Source: Conidiobolus incongruus B7586 (lineage: Eukaryota; Entomophthoromycota; Entomophthoromycetes; Entomophthorales; Conidiobolaceae). Taken from it: a stretch of 15,755 nucleotides of DNA. The number at the start of each line of letters is the position of its first letter. Positions within the stretch are counted from its first letter, which is position 1. Below the pieces are notes generated by a model. That model saw nothing but the letters and a program-made list of their open reading frames with translations, was not told the origin of the DNA and did no database searches. The position numbers and the translations under genes are program-made. The stretch spans positions 1-15,755 of the forward strand of contig JNEM01014861.1 of the NCBI GenBank assembly GCA_000697335.1. The letters run 5' to 3'. Positions 10,003 through 15,755 of this stretch are shown one piece after another.

Positions 10003-10885
10003 TATTTATAAGGGGACAGCATTTAATTATCAATCTAAAAATTAATTTAAAATTAATTACTTGAATAATTATCGAAATTAAATTAATATTAAGAACTGAT
10101 AAATAGTTCTGATTTTATTGTTTAAATATGAATTTTTAATTAATTTTATTTTAATATTATTTGAATTTTAAATACTGAGACAAAAAGCAAATGTCTTAAT
10201 TAATTATGATATATTATTAAATAAAGAAAAATTATAAATATAATAAAAGATTAGTATTTTGTGATCTAAAATGGTATTATTTAATTATAGTATACTAACT
10301 AATGAATATTTTAATAGAATTATATTATGTTTCAAATAATTTAGAAATATGAATATTAATTTGAATTAATTGGTTGCAATACTTTTTGATTAAAATTAAA
10401 ATCCACAGTTTTTCTTTTCATAATATTTTGCTTAAACCAGATTGATTAGAAATAAAATATAATTAATTAATTTTAATTGGTTCATAAATAAATTAATTAA
10501 TAAAAGATACTTGAAGCATTTAAAGACATCAGATTAGGGAATTTACCACTCTTATTTTTGTTTTCAATCACATGAATTATATGAATTGTTTTAATCAATA
10601 TATCTAATAATCTTAAAAATTTATTATTTAATTTAACGTGATTCCTTGTATAACTAAAGTTTTTTTAAAAATTTTAATGAGTTAGTTGAAAATATTGAAA
10701 GATAAATCATTTTTGATTTATTTGAAATAATTTAGAATTGTAATCTGAAATTAATTTTTTATTTGAGAAATGGGAAATAATGACTCACTCCTTTTTATCC
10801 AATAAGAGTTTAGAGTTACTTTTTCATATCGATGCTAATTGGAGAGTTAGTTTAGCAAATCAAATCAGGATATTTTTAATAATGT

Positions 10886-10908
10886 ATTCCCATTTCTGAA
10901 AATGGAAT
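10886..10908. promoter_or_regulatory. Hairpin overlapping a repeated GAAATGGGAA motif
   Basis: ATTCC(C)ATTT pairs with AAATGGAAT to give nine base pairs with one bulged C around a CTGA loop. The left arm contains the exact reverse complement of the GAAATGGGAA copy at 10767-10776. It could be a paired binding site for a transcription factor; function is inferred only from position about 0.7 kb upstream of the gene. Confidence 0.3.
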
Positions 10909-11204
10909 ATTAGATGGTTGATGAATTCATTGACCAATTAAATTGATTTGTAGAGATAATCCATGATTTTCATTGGATTAACATCAAATAAAATTTTTCC
11001 ACAAGCATATTAAGAGTGATGTTTCTGTCCATTGACTTAGTTTATAAATCATTGATTGGTTCAATATCAAAAAATAAAAAATTATAAAATTTTTTTTAAA
11101 CATAATTTAAGTCATTTTCTCCAAGAAGAATGATTGGGAATACTTTAATTTAATATTATTATTTTTATAAAATTTTAAATAATAAAATAAAATTCAATTT
11201 TATT

Positions 11205-11222
11205 CTCTTAAAATTTTAAGAG
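11205..11222. repeat. Perfect 18-base palindrome
   Basis: CTCTTAAAATTTTAAGAG is its own reverse complement, and with a two-base bulge on the left side the flanks TTTTA and TAAAA extend the pairing by five more base pairs. It lies about 0.4 kb upstream of the Set3-like start codon. Confidence 0.5.
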
Positions 11223-11616
11223 TAAAATTATTTGATAATTTTAATATCCTCTTTTATTTTTTTATCCCTCTGTTATATTAGCTCTCTACAACACCATTCG
11301 TTAAATATCTGCTCTGTTTTATTGGTTTCATAATTTGTCCTTTAATTCATTACTCACTCTAGGATCCCTGCCTACATTACTTTACCACTGCCAGCATTTG
11401 TATATTTTACTACAATTAATTTAAATATCATTTAACCTTGCTTTTATTCTAAACTTTGAAAATATTTTACTAGCTGGTTAATTATAGCAATATATATAGC
11501 TTAATAATTTATTTATTATCACCTTGTTAATATTATTTTTATAAATATAAAACAACTGCTTTTGCTTCAAATACTTCAATATAAAATAATAACAACAACA
11601 AACTTTTCATTATAAC

Positions 11617-14581
11617 ATGGCTAGTACTTCTGAAGATGAAGATCAAGGAATTATTCGTTGTATCTGTGAATTCACTCATGACGACGGTTTTACCATTCAA
11701 TGTGAACAGTGCTTCGTTTGGCAGCACGCTGCCTGTGTTGAAATTGATCAGAATAACGTACCTGAAAAATACCTTTGTGAAGAGTGTTTCCCCAGATATT
11801 TAGACCATAGAGTAATTATTAATTTTTTTTTATTAATTTATATTGAATTAGTTTGCTAATTATATATATATATTTTTATTATTTTAGAGAGCTCATGAAT
11901 ATCAACTTGGTCTAATACAAGAAGATAAACAAAAGAGAAAAATGTATAAAAAGAAAACTCCCGGTAAACCCGGTAGAAAACCTTCGAATCCATTTGGTCT
12001 ATCTAACACTACAACAACAAATACTGTAGGTCGACGAAAAAAATACAAAACCAAAAATTCACCAAGTTTTATCGACGTTCCTTCTTCTAGAGTGTCTTCT
12101 GACGAATTAGGCCCTTCTGAGTTTATTACATATTCTACAACAAAAGTTCAAACTTTTGTAGAGCAAGTATGTGCTAGATTACGAAAACTACATCCCTCAC
12201 TAAAGAGAGAAGATGATTCTGAAATTTCTACTCCTCAAGAGAATATTACAACTGAAGAAGATTTGGAGACTTCTCTATCTTTAATTTCTGAAGAAGACCT
12301 CAAGTCTATCATTATTGTAAATGACATTAATCCTACCCCACTTCCCCAAATTTCTTCTTCTTCGTTGAACGGCTCAACGGGCCCCAGAGCTCCAAGAGGT
12401 TTGTTTATAAAAGAAGAAGTTGAACCTGGTAGACTTGTAATGGAATGTAAAGGAGAACTCAGTTTTAAATCTCAATACAAGCAGAGTATAGGCAATTTGT
12501 ATCTTGTACTGGGTACTCCACAGCCTCAAGTACTTTTTCACCCAAATTTAGACCTTGTATTAGATTGTCGTGGTCAGCATCATCCTTCAAAATTTATCCG
12601 AAATAAGTGTGTACCCAACGCTGAACTACGGACTTTTATCCGTACATCAGATTTGAATACACTTCATCTCGGCATATTCGCTACGAAAAATATTGAACCA
12701 GGTGAGGAGGTATGTGTACCATGGTCTTTCTGCCAGGAAATATTTCCGCCTGGTTTTCCTTTCGCCAATCCACAACAACTCAAAACTAACTCTATTACCT
12801 CCTTTGAAACTGCTTACAGTTTAGATGGTCTTAACTTGAGAAGCGATCATTTTGATACTCTATTAAGGCAAATTAAAAGAGATAATTGTTATTGTAACGA
12901 CCAAGATGACTGTTTAGTGAATCAATTTTTCCAATATCGCAGAGTGTTTTGGGATAGTAGACCAAGGCCGCGTAGCAGAAGACGTTCCATATCTTTTTCG
13001 GTTGACAAATTCCCTAAAAAATCATATCCTACAAGTACAGATTTTAATAGCACTTCTCGAATTCATGGTTCTCGAGCAGCTTCTCCTGATTCTGATGCCC
13101 AATCTGGTGATTATACCCCCTCAGAATCACTTCATGACAAATTTAGTAACTCATCAGATTCTAAAATTAATTCTCCGGTAGAAACAAGAGCAGTTATTGA
13201 AGAGAAAAAGGTACACCGAAGACCCGGAAGACCATCCAAATCTTCGAAACTTGCTGCCAAAAATCTTACCAAGAAAGTCCGCTCTTCATCCTTTATAGAC
13301 TCTTCAAAGAGTAAAGTTAAATTAGAAAACGAACTTTTTGGCTCTGGTGATAATAGTCATCTCTTATATGACAGTGGAAAATCTACTCACTCTTCACCAC
13401 TTGATGTAGTTCAGACACCGGATCCACCTCTTTCAACGACCATCCCGTTAATCCCTAGCTCAGTTTTTAACAAGAATGAATACTCATGTCTTGGCTTGAA
13501 AAAATACTGGAAAACTAGATATATGGACCAGGTACAGAAACAGACCAAAGGTGACTTGCAATCCAATGTGGTTATAGATCCTATAGACGTAGAAGACATT
13601 TCCCTTACAGTTGTTGAAACTGAAACTGAAATAGAAATTCAAAAAACTAGTATTAAATCCCATAGAAGTCCCACCAAGCATGCATCCCCCATAAAGCGCA
13701 CGACAGAAAACCCTAGTCACTCTCCGAAACCCGCTCCTAAATCCAAGTCACCAATACCGAGTACTATTAATTCAGAAGTTCCAAATAGCACACATCAAGA
13801 AGCTAGTCGCCCTTCTTCAAAGGAAAAATCATCTATCGCTAGCACCGCATCTAAGAGACGCAACTCCCAAACAGATATTACCACTGGCGAGTCTTTGGAA
13901 TCTTCCAAACACGGCTCCTTGCCAAAATACCCAAGATACAATGAAGAAGAATCCTCCAGTGGAAATTTTCGCGGTTCTACAAAGGGTCATGATTCCAACT
14001 ACTCTGGTAACAGTTTCTACTCTAAACCAAATCATTACAAGCGCGAATATTCTAACGGTAGTAGTCATCACAACAGGTCACCCAGCCATGACAATACTTC
14101 GAGATCAATTTCTCACAAGTCTCCCCACCTTTCTCACTCCATGAGTATACACCATAATAATAACTGGAATCATCCTAGTTCCAGTTCTAATAATGATCAT
14201 AGAGAGAGTAGTGATTACGACAGGAGGCACAATGGATGGTCTGATCGCTTTGGAGATGATGGATATCCTTCCAAAAAGAAGTTAGGTTCATCCCACTTCA
14301 GCTCCAACCGCTCTTACAACGACTGGAACAAACTTCCTTCAAGTTATTCTTCTCGCTCCTACAAATATTCAAACGGCCACCATAACGACTCTTTCTCATC
14401 TGATTGGAACTCTCATTCTAGATCCACCCAGCCTCACCACAGATATCCAGGCCCCCATGGAGATATGCGCCCCAATATCCGTAATCCAATGAAGCTACCC
14501 AAGTATAGCCGACCACTTTCTCATAATGATAACTACTCTCCGCCTCACCAAAGCGATGTGAATACTAATACTTATTCATAA
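11617..14581 (+). CDS. SET3: Set3/SETD5/KMT2E-type protein: PHD finger plus degenerate SET domain (two exons)
   Basis: Exons 11617-11811 and 11888-14581 join in phase 0 to give 962 residues, longer than yeast Set3 and shorter than human SETD5 or KMT2E. The family reads H3K4 methylation; Set3 scaffolds the Set3C deacetylase complex in the nucleus. The PHD finger (residues 14-60) is a perfect C4HC3: C15, C17, C29, C32, H37, C40, C54, C57, with FTHDDG and VWQH as in KMT2E and likely cage residue W35. The SET domain (about 230-345) has RGLFIKEEVEPG and CVPNAEL. However, RNKC (303-306) replaces catalytic NHxC, and EEVCVPWSF (338-346) lacks the usual DY tyrosine, so methyltransferase activity is unlikely. 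A post-SET-like CYCNDQDDC follows at 399-407. AT-hook-like GRKP (95-98) and RRPGRPSK (509-516) and basic patches (113-118, 422-432) suit nuclear DNA binding. From about 740 the tail is rich in Ser, His, Asn and Tyr. The start has A at -3 and G at +4, with an in-frame stop at 11590. The symbol denotes the family, not proven orthology. Confidence 0.93.
11812..11887 (+). other. Spliceosomal intron of the Set3-like gene
   Basis: This 76-base intron begins GTAATT and ends TTTTAG. A good branch site, GCTAAT, has its A at 11859, 28 bases before the acceptor. It interrupts the gene in phase 0 just after the last PHD residues (LDHR). Splicing joins them to RAHEYQLGLIQEDKQKRK, which matches the linker after the PHD finger in KMT2E-type proteins. 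The intron is far more AT-rich than the exons and has an in-frame stop at 11857-11859. The ATG at 11942 is therefore an internal methionine, not the start of a separate gene. Confidence 0.92.
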
Positions 14582-15284
14582 CTTGTATATTTCTAGTTTT
14601 GTTTACATGAATAATTCTGATTATGCTCGCTGGACACGATATAAGTGATACAACAATCATCTAATATTTAAGTAAAATTGTTTATAATAATCAACATATC
14701 ATTCATTGTCAATTCATTTAATTTATTAATAAATTTCAACTATAACTTAATGTAACATATATTCTCAATTTATATTTTATTTATTTTTTTTGATTCCCCT
14801 AATTTTGATATTCTGTTAATTAATTTTCATTCAAGATATATACATTAAACTCAATTAAAATATATATTTACTTTAACTGATTTATTGACTGCATATTACC
14901 CTTTTATATTTTTATAATTTTCTAATTAGAATTAAATTTGGATAAAATTATCAAAAAGTTGAATACTTTTTTACAATTAATTAATAAAAATATAAATATT
15001 AATAAATTAAAATCTAACAAATAATTCATTTTTATGGATTTAGCTAAGTTTTTTCAAAGATAGAGGACTATATCATATTAGTACTAAGTTTCATTAGTTA
15101 TTATAATTATTATTGAAATCTAATTTAACACTCTAACTTAAATATACATTATTTTTATACAAAATGATAAACAAAATTGAATATGAACCAAAACTAAAAT
15201 AATTTAGAAATGATATTATTATGATATAATACTTTATTATTTTTTTTTGCTTAATTCTCAAATATTTAAAATTTATTACCATGA
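14582..15284. other. 3' flank of the Set3-like gene, AT-rich
   Basis: No gene is seen. The first 150 bases are a likely 3' UTR, and the remainder is AT-rich intergenic DNA that merges into repeat copy C near 15285. Confidence 0.5.
14728..14733 (+). terminator. Candidate poly(A) signal of the Set3-like gene
   Basis: AATAAA lies about 147 bases after the stop codon. The distance is reasonable, but the motif is common by chance in this composition. Confidence 0.3.
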
Positions 15285-15755
15285 AATTAAATAGAAAATT
15301 TTTTTAATTTCTGATTTTTCAAATATAATATTAGTTTCAAAAAATATTTATATAAAATTAAAAGGAAAATATATATATATATATAACTTTTTTATTAAAA
15401 ATTAACTTTTAAAAACTTATTATTTAAATTAATTATATTTAAATTAAATAGTGATCATTAAATTATTTTATTTTAATATTAGTAAAACTTAACCATAAGT
15501 TTTATAAAATTATTTAGAATCTATAAATAGCTTTTAAAAATGATATTTTATTTAAATCAACTATTTATGATTAGATAAATTATTTTAAAATTATAAGAGA
15601 AATTATCTAAAATTTCTTAAAATTTAAAATACCTATTTTGTTTATTATTATTTTTATTATTAATAAAATAAAAATATATATTAAAAAATTCTTTTTAATT
15701 TCAACTAAATTATTAGCAAGGTACTTTGATATTAGTCTTATAAATATATTATATA
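15285..15755 (-). repeat. Dispersed repeat, copy C (inverted, cut by window edge)
   Basis: Read on the minus strand, this segment follows copy B landmark by landmark: GACTAATATCAAAG, then TTAAGTTTTACTAATA, AAAGTTAATTTTT, (TA)n at about 15369-15385, AAACTAATATTAT and TTTGAAAAATCAGAAATT (about 15305-15322). Spacing between the first and last landmark is about 420 bases here and about 430 in copy B, so the two are colinear. The element continues beyond the window. It is inverted with respect to copies A and B. The family is unknown. Confidence 0.65.

Larger units (their letters stand above)
8184..10740. other. Long AT-rich spacer with simple repeats
   Basis: No gene can be supported on either strand over about 2.5 kb. 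The region holds AT microsatellites (8559-8588 and 9981-10002), a hairpin (9061-9100), a short imperfect 8-base tandem repeat (9361-9384) and many AATTAATT-type palindromes that composition alone explains. Confidence 0.55.
10741..11616 (+). promoter_or_regulatory. Probable promoter region of the Set3-like gene
   Basis: Sequence complexity rises here before the PHD-SET gene. CCAAT-type motifs occur near 10798 and 10933 on the plus strand, and as ATTGG near 10973 and 11055. The 10-mer GAAATGGGAA is at 10767-10776, its exact reverse complement is at 10887-10896, and a variant (GAAAATGGAA) is at 10898-10907. A hairpin spans 10886-10908, and a perfect 18-base palindrome lies at 11205-11222. A TATA-like TATAAATA is at 11540-11547, about 70 bases before the ATG, and the leader just before the start is CAA-rich (11591-11600). 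None of these sites is proven, and TATA-like sequence is cheap in such DNA. Confidence 0.4.

Noticed and set aside
10440-10505. Dense AATTAATT palindromes
   Set aside because: Expected from extreme A+T content; no mixed-base stem or conserved motif.
11539-11727. 62-codon minus-strand frame over the Set3 start
   Set aside because: Overlaps the PHD-coding exon antisense; no domain of its own.
13411-14144. Several 62-80-codon frames on both strands inside the Set3 tail
   Set aside because: Shadows of the low-complexity Ser/His/Asn-rich coding sequence.
11942-14581. Separate SET gene starting at ATG 11942
   Set aside because: The frame is open upstream to the AG acceptor at 11886-11887, and splicing to the PHD exon restores the KMT2E-type PHD-linker-SET order, so this ATG is internal.
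1-15755. CRISPR array, bacterial operon or prophage
   Set aside because: No regularly spaced repeats, Shine-Dalgarno sites or compact gene packing; the intron and chromatin gene show eukaryotic DNA.

Overview
The window is a very AT-rich stretch of eukaryotic nuclear DNA. Intergenic DNA looks about 80-85% A+T by eye, while the two protein genes are clearly less AT-rich. A spliceosomal intron with GTAATT and TTTTAG ends and a CTAAT branch site, a PHD-SET protein of the Set3 type, CAA-rich leader sequence and CCAAT boxes all fit a fungus with an AT-rich genome. An early-diverging lineage (Entomophthoromycotina/Conidiobolus-like, or another AT-rich zygomycete-grade fungus) is my best guess, but nothing in the sequence fixes the species.

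Layout. 1-2780 is an AT desert holding two partial copies (1-170 and about 2260-2770) of a decayed dispersed repeat; a third copy lies in opposite orientation at about 15285-15755 and runs off the window. 2781-4130 is empty apart from a long imperfect inverted repeat (3627-3714). 4130-5615 is more base-balanced and is probably the upstream region of the first gene; it has CCAAT boxes and a hairpin. 5616-6572 (+) encodes a 318-residue protein with seven predicted membrane segments and GPCR-like topology, not assignable to a family with certainty. 6573-8112 is intergenic. 8113-8183 is a tRNA-Gly(GCC)-like sequence whose anticodon arm is intact but whose acceptor and T arms are damaged, probably a pseudogene. 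8184-11616 is a long AT-rich spacer with microsatellites, hairpins and, near its right end, the probable promoter of the second gene. 11617-14581 (+) is a two-exon gene for a 962-residue Set3/SETD5/KMT2E-type chromatin protein: PHD finger, degenerate SET domain, AT-hook-like motifs and a long disordered tail. 14582 to the end is a 3' flank followed by the inverted repeat copy.

The two genes lie on the same strand about 5 kb apart and show no evident functional link. One is a membrane protein and the other a nuclear histone-mark reader expected to scaffold a Set3C-like histone deacetylase complex. I see no new multi-gene system. The most interesting items are the catalytically degenerate SET domain joined to a perfect PHD finger, the intron placed exactly between these two modules, the orphan 7TM protein, the tRNA-like relic, and inverted copies of one repeat family bracketing both genes.
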